From Donghicola eburneus (lineage in GTDB: Bacteria; Pseudomonadota; Alphaproteobacteria; Rhodobacterales; Rhodobacteraceae): a DNA stretch of 64,000 bases. The notes under the pieces were generated by a model that searched no databases, was not told the origin of the DNA, and saw only the letters and a list, made by a program, of their open reading frames with translations. The stretch covers positions 434,001-498,000 of the forward strand of contig NZ_FOXY01000002.1 of assembly GCF_900115865.1 (NCBI RefSeq), in the 5' to 3' direction. The position numbers and the translations under genes were made by a program. Positions 8,824 to 17,479 of the stretch are shown piece by piece. Positions within the stretch are counted from its first letter, which is position 1. Each line of letters starts with the position of its first letter.

Positions 8824-9174
8824 TTAGCCCTGTGGGGCGCGCATGATGCAGGACTTCGACAACTGCACCTGACGAATCGTGGCCACCTGTCCTTTGTGAA
8901 GCGCAACCTCTTCGTGGGCATCGCCGGTCAGTCTGGACACGGGGACAAAGGCAATCGCAACACCGGCTGCATCCGCCGCCACAGCCTCGCGCTGGCGTTT
9001 TTCTGCGTCGGCGAGTTTGGCAGCCGCTTCGATTCTACGCGCCTCTAGCGCGCGACAGTCCAGATCAGCGTAGGCCGCAGGCAACACAGTCGCCGGCTCG
9101 ATTTTTGAGGGCGGCGTCGCGCAGCCCGCCAGCGCGGTAACGGAAACAAGGGCAAGGGTCGTCAATTTCTGCAT
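8824..9174 (-). CDS. Putative lipoprotein
   Basis: A 116-residue protein with a lipoprotein signal peptide ending in the lipobox ALAGC, so Cys18 would be lipidated. The mature part has a charged helical segment rich in Ala, Glu and Arg (about 45-75) and two further cysteines. No domain is recognised. The start at 9174 is preceded by AAAGAG at good spacing. An ATG 6 bp upstream is possible. It lies downstream of the folA terminator, so it is probably expressed on its own. Confidence 0.7.
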   Translation of the reverse strand: MQKLTTLALVSVTALAGCATPPSKIEPATVLPAAYADLDCRALEARRIEAAAKLADAEKRQREAVAADAAGVAIAFVPVSRLTGDAHEEVALHKGQVATIRQVQLSKSCIMRAPQG

Positions 9175-9235
9175 GGTCATCTCTTTGGGGCTATGTCGGG
9201 AAATACCGGAAGGCCAATCGTGACATGCACACTGC

Positions 9236-9261
9236 AAAAGAGCGGCCACATGGAGGGCCGC
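9236..9261 (-). terminator. Terminator downstream of folA
   Basis: On the minus strand, GCGGCC and GGCCGC form a stem with an 8-nt loop, followed by TCTTTT. It lies about 50 bp past the folA stop. Confidence 0.65.
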
Positions 9262-9273
9262 CCGCAATTTATT

Positions 9274-9298
9274 GGGTATTTTTTCCAAGATGAAAAGG
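9274..9298 (-). repeat. Degenerate copy of the ATACTC-type repeat
   Basis: On the minus strand this reads TTTTCATCTTGGAAAAAATA followed by CCC. It matches the copy at 32202-32223 except for small changes. It sits between the folA stop and the folA terminator hairpin. Confidence 0.5.
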
Positions 9299-9312
9299 CT
9301 GATGGTTGCGCG

Positions 9313-9792
9313 TTAGCCCCGACGCAGGAGTTCCCGTACCGCGCAGCGGGGCGCTTCGGTCCGCAACAGGGTCGTGCCGATCAGCCGCCAGTCCGCATCC
9401 AAGACTTCGGGAAAGTGGGTGTCCGGCGCAGTCACTTCGGTGTCCACTTCGGTGATCAGCAAGCGGTCTGCATAGGCCAGCATTTCGCGGTAAATGCCCG
9501 CGCCGCCGATGCCGTAGACGCGGCGGTGGCCTGCAGCGTGCGCCATATCGATCGCGTCCTGAACCGAGTCAGCGGTATGTTCGGCGCTGACCTCTTGCGA
9601 GGTAACGACGATATTCATGCGATTTTTCAGAGGCTTGAACGGCAGGCTATCCCACGTATTCCGGCCCATGATAATCGCCGCCCCGCTGGTTTCGCGCTGA
9701 AAGAACTTCAGGTCTTCGGGCGCCTCCCACGGGATGGTGTTGTCTTTGCCAATCGCGCCGTTTTTGTCGCGCGCTACTATCAGGGAAATCAT
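9313..9792 (-). CDS. folA: Dihydrofolate reductase
   Basis: Reduces dihydrofolate to tetrahydrofolate with NADPH, regenerating the folate oxidised by ThyA. At 159 residues it has normal length. It begins [15 protein letters not shown], followed by [12 protein letters not shown], with the active-site acidic residue in PEDL, and [10 protein letters not shown]. The GIGGAGIY segment binds the cofactor. The start overlaps the thyA stop by 4 bp (ATGA), so translation is coupled to the gene that creates its substrate. Confidence 0.96.
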   Translation of the reverse strand: MISLIVARDKNGAIGKDNTIPWEAPEDLKFFQRETSGAAIIMGRNTWDSLPFKPLKNRMNIVVTSQEVSAEHTADSVQDAIDMAHAAGHRRVYGIGGAGIYREMLAYADRLLITEVDTEVTAPDTHFPEVLDADWRLIGTTLLRTEAPRCAVRELLRRG

Positions 9793-10568
9793 ACGGCCAC
9801 CGGTGCTTTGATTGCGGGATCGGGGTCGTAGCCGACCACCTCGAAGTCTTCGTATTTGAAGTCGAACAGGGACTGCACATCGCGGGTGATATTTAGCTGC
9901 GGCAGCGCCTTGGGTGCGCGCGACAGCTGCAGTTTTACCTGCTCCATGTGGTTGGAATAGATGTGGGCATCGCCAATGGCGTGGACGAAATCGCCGGCCT
10001 CGTAGCCCGTTACGTGCGCCAGCATCTTTAGCAACAGCGCATAAGAGGCGATGTTGAACGGCACCCCAAGGAACATATCCGCCGAGCGCTGATACAGCTG
10101 TAGATGCATTTTGCGGCCAACAATGCGGACCTGCCACATGGTGTGGCACGGGGGCAGCGCCATGTTCGGCACGTCCACAGGATTCCAAGCGGACACAATC
10201 AGGCGGCGGCTGTCGGGGCTGGTGTTGATCATCTCCAGCAGGGTCTGGATCTGGTCGACACCGCCGAAATCGCGCCACTGTTTGCCGTAGACGGGGCCCA
10301 AATCGCCGTGCTCGTCCGCCCACTCGTCCCAGATCGAAACGCCGTTGTCCTTGAGGTACTTGATGTTGGTGTCCCCTGACAGGAACCACAGCAGTTCATG
10401 GATGATCGACCGCAGGTGCAGCTTCTTGGTGGTGACCAGCGGGAACCCGTCAGCCAGGGAATAGCGCTGCTGCATCCCGAAATAACTGATCGTGCCGGTG
10501 CCTGTGCGGTCGGTCGATTGTTCCCCATGGTCGAGAATGGTCTGTAGTGCCTCGTGATACTGCTGCAC
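9789..10568 (-). CDS. thyA: Thymidylate synthase
   Basis: Converts dUMP and methylene-THF to dTMP and dihydrofolate. With a GTG start at 10568 the protein has 259 residues, the size of E. coli ThyA minus a 5-residue gap near position 100. The nucleophile is Cys141 in LPPCH, and the RQRSxDxFLG-type segment is present as [10 protein letters not shown]. The GTG was chosen because CGGAGG lies 5 bp upstream and homology begins there. An ATG 93 bp further upstream would add an unrelated tail. The gene is coupled to folA by a 4-bp overlap. Confidence 0.95.
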   Translation of the reverse strand: MQQYHEALQTILDHGEQSTDRTGTGTISYFGMQQRYSLADGFPLVTTKKLHLRSIIHELLWFLSGDTNIKYLKDNGVSIWDEWADEHGDLGPVYGKQWRDFGGVDQIQTLLEMINTSPDSRRLIVSAWNPVDVPNMALPPCHTMWQVRIVGRKMHLQLYQRSADMFLGVPFNIASYALLLKMLAHVTGYEAGDFVHAIGDAHIYSNHMEQVKLQLSRAPKALPQLNITRDVQSLFDFKYEDFEVVGYDPDPAIKAPVAV

Positions 10569-10692
10569 GGGGGCCTCCGAGTTCGCTGCGTCGTTGCCTG
10601 ATGTTCTATCGGTGCAAATCAGGAAATGCCAGTTGGCCCTTTGATCATAGACCCACGCCACCTACGTTAGTGCCAAAGACAAAGGAGTTATT

Positions 10693-11121
10693 ATGTCCGT
10701 TCGTTATTTGCACACCATGGTCCGCGTGCTGGATCTGGAAAAAACCATGGCCTTTTTCGAACTGCTCGGACTGAAAGAGACCCGCCGCATCGACAATGAA
10801 AAAGGCCGCTTCAGCCTTGTTTTCATGGCGCCCGAAGGTCAGGAAGAGTGCCCCGTCGAGCTGACCTATAACTGGGATGGCGATGATGGGCTGCCCTCGG
10901 ACAGCCGTCATTTCGGGCACCTGGCCTACCGCGTACCGAATATCTACGAGATGTGCCAACACCTGATGGACAATGGCGTGACCATCAACCGTCCGCCCCG
11001 CGATGGCCACATGGCGTTTGTCCGCTCGCCCGACAACGTGTCCATCGAACTGCTGCAAGAGGGTGACGCACTGGCCCCCGCAGAGCCTTGGGCCAGCATG
11101 GAAAACACTGGTCACTGGTAA
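10693..11121 (+). CDS. gloA: Lactoylglutathione lyase (glyoxalase I)
   Basis: Detoxifies methylglyoxal by isomerising its glutathione hemithioacetal. The 142-residue protein carries the expected metal ligands His7, Glu56, His76 and Glu119. It also has the substrate-contact segment ELTYNWD. AAAGGAG precedes the ATG. A bidirectional terminator follows 20 bp after the stop and separates the gene from the facing MarR gene. It diverges from thyA. Confidence 0.95.
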   Translation: MSVRYLHTMVRVLDLEKTMAFFELLGLKETRRIDNEKGRFSLVFMAPEGQEECPVELTYNWDGDDGLPSDSRHFGHLAYRVPNIYEMCQHLMDNGVTINRPPRDGHMAFVRSPDNVSIELLQEGDALAPAEPWASMENTGHW

Positions 11122-11141
11122 GCCACGATCCGCGACACAAT

Positions 11142-11176
11142 GAAAAGGGCCTCCGCAATCGCGTGAGGCCCTTTTC
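11142..11176. terminator. Bidirectional terminator between gloA and marR-like gene
   Basis: GAAAAGGGCCTC and GAGGCCCTTTTC flank an 11-nt loop. A- and T-tracts on either side allow use from both strands. Confidence 0.85.
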
Positions 11177-11208
11177 ATTTGGCAGACAAAGCATCCCCCC
11201 GGCGTTTG

Positions 11209-11706
11209 TCAGTAGATGTAGCGGATCTGGTCGGTCCAGTAACGTTCTACGCGCTTTAGCGCGCCAGCGATGGTGTCCACCCCGTCCATATCCAGCACGG
11301 CCTTGGACTGAAGCCCGTCCGCATGGCGCATGAACAGGTCAGCGACCACATCCCGCACCGCGCGGCCCCGTTCGGTCAGGCGCACGCGCACGGCGCGGCG
11401 GTCCATGGCGCAGCGTTCGTGGTGCATGTAGCCCATGTCCACCAGCTTCTTCAGGTTATAGCTGACGTTGCTGCCCTGATAATATCCGCGAGATTTGAGT
11501 TCGCCCGCAGTGACCTCGTGTTCACCAATATTGAACAGCAATAGGCCCTGCACTGCATTGATCTCCAGAACGCCGACGCGTTCGAATTCGTCCTTGATGA
11601 CGTCAAGCAGCAGGCGATGAAGGCGCTCTACCAAGGACAGGGTGTCAAGGTAGCGCGCCATAAAGCTTTGGTCGGCCGACTTGGCCGGAGGCGAATGAAG
11701 GACCAT
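11209..11706 (-). CDS. MarR family transcriptional regulator
   Basis: A 165-residue winged-helix protein. The helix-turn-helix lies around residues 60-85 (VTAGELKSRG, then GSNVSYNLKKL), and the wing is DRRAVRVRLTERG. The YYQGSNVSYNLKKLV segment resembles the alphaproteobacterial LdtR-type regulators of L,D-transpeptidase genes, but the assignment is tentative. GGAGA precedes the ATG by about 9 bp. A perfect 12-bp palindrome stands 49 bp upstream and may be its own operator. Confidence 0.88.
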   Translation of the reverse strand: MVLHSPPAKSADQSFMARYLDTLSLVERLHRLLLDVIKDEFERVGVLEINAVQGLLLFNIGEHEVTAGELKSRGYYQGSNVSYNLKKLVDMGYMHHERCAMDRRAVRVRLTERGRAVRDVVADLFMRHADGLQSKAVLDMDGVDTIAGALKRVERYWTDQIRYIY

Positions 11707-11754
11707 CTGATGTCTCCGCAGTTTTTCGATAAAACAGAGACTGAAGGGATAATG

Positions 11755-11766
11755 CCGAATATTCGG
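11755..11766. promoter_or_regulatory. Perfect palindrome upstream of the MarR gene
   Basis: CCGAATATTCGG is a perfect 12-bp palindrome in the 92-bp gap between the MarR gene and the sdhE end. MarR dimers bind such sites and often control their own genes. The match to this regulator is inferred from position. Confidence 0.5.
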
Positions 11767-11798
11767 TTAAATGCCCAAGAAGATGGCTAAAATGCGCC

Positions 11799-12074
11799 TT
11801 ATTTCGAGAATTGCGTCAAACCGCTCGCGATATCGGTCACCAGATTCAGATACCGCGCAGGGGTTGCCCCCTGCCCGCTCACCCACTGGTACAGGTCATG
11901 GTCGTTCTCCTCGAGCAGGTCCTCGTACAGGTCCAGCTCGGCTTCTGACATCTCTGCCAGACGGCGATCCGCAAAAGATTTCAGGATCAGGTCCATTTCC
12001 TTGATGCCCCGATAGTTGGAGCGCATGTTCAGGCGCTTCAACCGGGTTTCGTGGGTTTCGGTGACGTCTGTCAC
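11799..12074 (-). CDS. sdhE: FAD assembly factor SdhE
   Basis: Promotes covalent attachment of FAD to the succinate dehydrogenase flavoprotein. The 91-residue helical protein carries the diagnostic RGxxE motif as RGIKE (Arg22-Glu26), followed by MDLIL and the acidic segment YEDLLEENDHDLYQW. It matches the SdhE/Sdh5/YgfY family in length. Its start overlaps the stop of the XRE gene by 4 bp, so the two are co-translated. No sdh genes lie nearby. Confidence 0.93.
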   Translation of the reverse strand: MTDVTETHETRLKRLNMRSNYRGIKEMDLILKSFADRRLAEMSEAELDLYEDLLEENDHDLYQWVSGQGATPARYLNLVTDIASGLTQFSK

Positions 12075-12460
12075 TGCTCGATCTCCTTCAGGGTCAGGCG
12101 CAGCTTTTTCTCAAGCCGAGCCAGGCGGTCTGCCCCCTGCTGCATCTGGATCTTCATCTCGCGCATCTCGCGCATGATGTCGGTGATCGCGACGGGGACG
12201 GCGTTATCCTCTACCGGACCTTCTACGCCATCACCCTCACCGTTCAAGAGCCACATGATCGAAACGTTCAGCAAACCGGCCAACATTTGCAGTTTGTTGG
12301 CGCGCGGCTCGGCTGTGTCGTCTTCCCAGCCCTGCAGCGTGCCCAGTTTCACACCCAGCCGTTTGGCCAGTTGCACCTGAGTCATGCTGGCGGCTTCGCG
12401 GGCAGCAGCCACGCGATCGCCAAAAGTTGCAGCTTCGGGGCTATACCAGTTATCTCCCAT
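12071..12460 (-). CDS. XRE family helix-turn-helix regulator
   Basis: A 129-residue protein with an HTH_3 domain (about residues 12-66), containing MTQVQLAKRLGV and LGTLQGWEDDTAEPR. The C-terminal part (about 80-129) is helical and charged, and probably forms a coiled coil. The start at 12460 is supported by AAGGGAG 4 bp upstream. An in-frame ATG lies 36 bp further upstream. It is coupled to sdhE, and the pairing suggests co-expression rather than a shown role. It diverges from the aminotransferase gene. Confidence 0.85.
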   Translation of the reverse strand: MGDNWYSPEAATFGDRVAAAREAASMTQVQLAKRLGVKLGTLQGWEDDTAEPRANKLQMLAGLLNVSIMWLLNGEGDGVEGPVEDNAVPVAITDIMREMREMKIQMQQGADRLARLEKKLRLTLKEIEQ

Positions 12461-12546
12461 CAGACTCCCTTTCTCGGATCTGTCTTGATTGGTCATCGCG
12501 CCGAGACTAGGACAGGCCAGAGCGCTTTTCAAATGACCGAGGTTAA

Positions 12547-13752
<1,206 letters not shown>

Positions 13753-13773
13753 GCCCATAGACGAGAGCGATTT

Positions 13774-14202
13774 ATGTCGACCGAACTGCCCCCATACTAT
13801 TTCCGTGTCCGAGAAAACGGAGCCTTTGTGTTCCGTGTGGACACAGAAAACCGCATGCGCCGGATTGAAATGGACCAGATCGCCGTTGTGAACATCCGCA
13901 ACGGCGAGGTCAAACCCCATGGCGACCGCGCCCTGACCGACGAAGATCTGCGTGTCATCCGCGCTTGGATGAAAGAGCGCACCGAAACGGTGGCCCAGCG
14001 CCAGATCGACGACATCCTGCGCACCGTCGATCACCTGAACCTGACCACCCACTGGGCCCAGACCAAAGCAACCGACGATCAGCTAGAGCAGATTTCGGAT
14101 TCGCTGCTGCTCGCCATGCACGACCTGCGCAGCGTTCTGACCCGCAAAAAGGCAGACCGCGTTCTGGCCGCCCAAGCGGCCGCCGGAAACTCAGACGACT
14201 AG
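13774..14202 (+). CDS. Conserved hypothetical protein
   Basis: A 142-residue soluble protein with no signal peptide. The first 50 residues look beta-rich (PYYFRVRENGAFVFRVD and on), and the rest is charged and helical. No domain is recognised. It begins 21 bp after the aminotransferase gene and is probably co-transcribed. Its stop overlaps that of the facing MATE gene by 4 bp, which argues for a compact, long-standing arrangement. Confidence 0.75.
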   Translation: MSTELPPYYFRVRENGAFVFRVDTENRMRRIEMDQIAVVNIRNGEVKPHGDRALTDEDLRVIRAWMKERTETVAQRQIDDILRTVDHLNLTTHWAQTKATDDQLEQISDSLLLAMHDLRSVLTRKKADRVLAAQAAAGNSDD

Positions 14203-15590
14203 GCCGCCTCAGCCTCTAGCGCCGCTTCGGCAGCGCGAATCTTTGGCATGCTGACCAGCCAGAAGCGGCCCATCAACAACACAGCCGCACTCGCCAAGCC
14301 CAGCACCAGCCCCAGCCACACGCCCTGCGCGCCCCAGTCCAGCCAGAAGCCGAACGCCAGACCCGCCGGCGCGCCAATGCCCCAGTAGCTGAACGCCGCG
14401 AACCACATGGGCAGCGTTGTGTCCTGCAGCCCGCGCAGCAAACCGATGGCCAGCACCTGCGCCGCGTCCACGAACTGGAACGCCGCCGCCATCGCCATCA
14501 GGGTCACACCGACCGCCAGAATAGCCTCGATCTGGACCTCGTCCTTGCGCATGAACAGCATGATCATCTCTTCGGGGAAAGCCAGCATCAGGATCACCGC
14601 AATCACCGACACGCCAAAGGACAGCGTCATCGCCGCAATGCCTCCGCGCGCCAGATTAACCGCGTCCTTGCGCCCATAGGCCGTGCCTGCGCGCACAGTC
14701 GCCGCGTTAGACAGCCCCATGTGGACCATAAACGTGGCCGTCGCCACCTGCAGCACGATCCCGTGCGCGGCCAAGGGCACAGCCCCCAGCCAGCCCATCA
14801 CAACCGCTGCAAAGGCGAACAACGTCACCTCGCTCAGGGCAGTGACACCGATCGGCACGCCCAGCTTCAGCACCGTCAGGAACACGTCCCAATCGGGGCG
14901 CCACATCCGCTGGAACAGCGCATGTTCGGGCAGCACCCGCATGGCATACCACACGCAGCCAATCAGCGACACAACCTGCACGGTGACCGAGGCCAAGGCC
15001 GCCCCGCGCACGCCCATTTCAGGCGCGCCCCAGTTCCCGAAAATCAGCGCGTAGTTCACAATGGCATTCGCCACCGCCGCCGCGATCGTGATCCACAGCA
15101 CCACCGCCGTCCGCTCCAGCGCGGCCAGATAGCTTTTCATCACGTTCACGAACAGGCCGGGCAACATGCCCCACCCCGCAATCCGCAGATAATCCTGCGC
15201 CAACTGGGCCAGATCCTCTTCTTGCCCCATCAGGACGAGCAGCGGCTTGGACCAGATGAAAAACGGCAGACACAGCAGGCTAAACAGAAAACTCAGCCAC
15301 AGCCCCATCCGCGTCTGGCGGCGTACAGCGACCTCGTCCCCCTCGGCCTGCGAGGCCGCCACCAGCGGCATCACCGCCCACGCGAACCCCGACCCAAGGA
15401 TGAACAGCGTCATAAACAGCGAGGTGGCCAGAACCACCGCCGCCAATTCTTCGACCCCGTAGCGCCCCAGCATCAGCGTGTCGGTCGCCCACACAACAAA
15501 CTGCGCCAGATGCCCGCCGATCAGCGGCAGGCCCAGCAGCAGCGTGGCGCGAAAGTGGGTGGAATACGGGAGTGCTACATTTTTGACCAT
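14199..15590 (-). CDS. MATE family efflux transporter
   Basis: An inner-membrane protein of about 463 residues with roughly 12 transmembrane segments in two related halves. The early segment LPLIGGHLAQFVVWATDTLMLG is typical of NorM-like MATE proteins, which expel cationic compounds or drugs with Na+ or H+. The start is uncertain: 15590 fits the family N-terminus, while upstream in-frame ATGs at 15617 and 15653 are also possible. None has a strong RBS. It faces the small gene at 13774 with a 4-bp stop overlap. Confidence 0.88.
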   Translation of the reverse strand: MVKNVALPYSTHFRATLLLGLPLIGGHLAQFVVWATDTLMLGRYGVEELAAVVLATSLFMTLFILGSGFAWAVMPLVAASQAEGDEVAVRRQTRMGLWLSFLFSLLCLPFFIWSKPLLVLMGQEEDLAQLAQDYLRIAGWGMLPGLFVNVMKSYLAALERTAVVLWITIAAAVANAIVNYALIFGNWGAPEMGVRGAALASVTVQVVSLIGCVWYAMRVLPEHALFQRMWRPDWDVFLTVLKLGVPIGVTALSEVTLFAFAAVVMGWLGAVPLAAHGIVLQVATATFMVHMGLSNAATVRAGTAYGRKDAVNLARGGIAAMTLSFGVSVIAVILMLAFPEEMIMLFMRKDEVQIEAILAVGVTLMAMAAAFQFVDAAQVLAIGLLRGLQDTTLPMWFAAFSYWGIGAPAGLAFGFWLDWGAQGVWLGLVLGLASAAVLLMGRFWLVSMPKIRAAEAALEAEAA

Positions 15591-15687
15591 GTGGTCGGCA
15601 TAGAGCGCCCCCACCATCCGGGCAAGATGTTTCCCCTGCCCGAATGCACACATATTCTTGCGTTTTTATGCCCGCAGAAATGCAGCC

Positions 15688-16689
15688 TTACGCATCGTCC
15701 CCAGTGCGCCGCGTATCGGGGTGCAGCGCGGTGCCCAGAATATGCTCTGACTTGTGGATCACATGGCTCGCGCCCCCCACGATCAAGGGGTCCGGCGCCT
15801 TCACGATCCGATGGTCCTTGTCCGGATAATCGAGGGTGCTCAGGAAGTGGCGCATACAGTTGATCCGTGCCCGCTTCTTGTCATCGGACTTCACAATCGT
15901 CCAAGGCGCATCCGCTGTATCGGTGTAAAAGAACATCGCCTCCTTGGCCTCGGTATAGTCGTCCCATTTGCTCAGGCTGGCTTTGTCGATCGGCGACAGC
16001 TTCCAACGCTTCAAGGGGTCTGTCTCGCGGGCCTTGAACCGGCGACGCTGCTCTTCCTGCGTGACCGAGAACCAGTATTTATACAGCTTGATCCCAGACC
16101 GCACCAGCATCCGCTCCAGATCGGGGGCCTGCCGCATGAACTCCAGATATTCACTGGGCTCACAGAACCCCATCACCCGCTCAACCCCCGCGCGGTTGTA
16201 CCAAGAGCGGTCATACAGAACCATTTCGCCCACGGTGGGCAGCTCTTTGACGTAGCGTTGGAAATACCACTGGCCCTTTTCTTCCCATGTGGGCTTGTTC
16301 AGGGCCACGACGCGCGCCGCCCGCGGGTTCAGATGCTCCATGAACCGCTTGATCGTGCCGCCCTTGCCCGCCGCATCACGGCCCTCGAACAGCATCACGA
16401 ACCGCTGACCCGTCTCCTGTGCCCACAGTTGCACCTTCAGCAGTTCAGCCTGCAGCTTTGCCTTTTCCCGCTCATATGCGCGGCGCGACATCTTGGTGTC
16501 GTACGGATACTCGCCGGTTTCAAAGGCGCGGCGCACCTCCTCGGGCGTGGCCGCATGTGGCCGGCGCACTGTCTCTTTGGTCAGCGCAGGCGGCGCGTCT
16601 TGCGGCACAGCCGGCACCGCATCCACTGGCGCGGCGACCACCTCCGCCAGACCATTCTCTTCGTTCAGGGACCCCATTGCCTCTTCCAT
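15688..16689 (-). CDS. ppk2: Polyphosphate kinase 2
   Basis: Transfers phosphate between polyphosphate and nucleoside diphosphates. The 333-residue protein has a Walker A (GRDAAGKGGTIKR), a Walker B region (LYDRSWYNRAG) and a lid segment RRRFKARETDP, as in the PPK2 fold. The N-terminal 75 residues are Ala/Pro/Glu-rich and probably flexible. The start at 16689 is supported by AAAGGAG. The long open frame upstream of it has no RBS and odd composition. A separate ppk1-ppx pair lies 10 kb away, so two enzyme families handle polyphosphate here. Confidence 0.93.
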   Translation of the reverse strand: MEEAMGSLNEENGLAEVVAAPVDAVPAVPQDAPPALTKETVRRPHAATPEEVRRAFETGEYPYDTKMSRRAYEREKAKLQAELLKVQLWAQETGQRFVMLFEGRDAAGKGGTIKRFMEHLNPRAARVVALNKPTWEEKGQWYFQRYVKELPTVGEMVLYDRSWYNRAGVERVMGFCEPSEYLEFMRQAPDLERMLVRSGIKLYKYWFSVTQEEQRRRFKARETDPLKRWKLSPIDKASLSKWDDYTEAKEAMFFYTDTADAPWTIVKSDDKKRARINCMRHFLSTLDYPDKDHRIVKAPDPLIVGGASHVIHKSEHILGTALHPDTRRTGDDA

Positions 16690-16975
16690 CCTGCGCTCCT
16701 TTTTCAACACGCCGGAACTATGCAGGCACGGACCCGCGCGCGCCTTGCGATGGGTCAAACACACCCCTGCAATTTCCGCAGCCCTCTTGCACCGCAGACG
16801 CATAGCGCGCCCAGTCCGTCGCCCCCTGCAACTATTTGCAAAACTGCCGCGCCTGCCCTTCAGAACTGCCAAGCCAAAGGTCATGTATTCCCGACCACCG
16901 TCACTTTGCGTAACCATTCCGGCCCGCCAGATGCTAAGCTCTCCCCAACAATCACTGGCAATTTTAGGCATTCCG

Positions 16976-17311
16976 ATGACCGTGTTCTGGGGATATTTCC
17001 TCTGCGCGATGGCGACCTGCGTCATCATCGCGGGGGACTACTATTTCAAACTCGCTGTAGAAGAGGGACAGGGACTCGTCTCGCCCAAGGTCCTCCTCGG
17101 CTGCGCCCTCTATGCGGCCTCAGCAGGGCTCTGGTTCGTCTCCATGCGGTTCATCTCTCTGGCCCAAGTGGGTGTGGCGGCCTCAATCTTTACCCTTCTG
17201 GCCCTGACCGCCCTCGGCCACGTAGTCTTCGAAGAACGCATCGCCCACCGCGACGTCATCGGCATCACCCTTGCCATCGGCGCGGTGCTTGTCATGGCCC
17301 GCACCGCCTGA
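16976..17311 (+). CDS. Small DMT/SMR-like membrane protein
   Basis: A 111-residue protein with four predicted transmembrane segments, the layout of small multidrug resistance or single-repeat EamA proteins. Segments include TVFWGYFLCAMATCVIIAG and DVIGITLAIGAVLVMA. The canonical SMR glutamate is not clear in the first helix, so transport of cations is uncertain. The start at 16976 has only a weak RBS, and an ATG at 16931 is an alternative. The 286-bp gap before it shows no other gene. Confidence 0.7.
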   Translation: MTVFWGYFLCAMATCVIIAGDYYFKLAVEEGQGLVSPKVLLGCALYAASAGLWFVSMRFISLAQVGVAASIFTLLALTALGHVVFEERIAHRDVIGITLAIGAVLVMARTA

Positions 17312-17340
17312 GCCCTCGATTTTCGCGGGATGCCTCATTC

Positions 17341-17362
17341 TTTCTGCTTTGCCTAAATACTC
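17341..17362 (+). repeat. ATACTC-type 22-bp repeat, copy 1
   Basis: TTTCTGCTTTGCCTAAATAC followed by TC, in the gap between the small DMT gene and parE. The last 16 bases match the copy at 32202-32223 with one change. Confidence 0.6.
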
Positions 17363-17479
17363 ACGGCACCACGCTGCAGCAGGCGCTCTCTATCCGTTTC
17401 CCCGTATGCCCTCCGCTTGCAGCGCCCCTACAAGGTGCTGTATCTCTAGCGCTCAAAGCTACCAAGGAAAGCGAGCAGC

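Noticed and set aside
16835-16842. Third TTTGCAAA between ppk2 and the small DMT gene
   Set aside because: One such 8-mer is expected by chance in 64 kb, there is no second half-site, and no propionyl-CoA gene is near.
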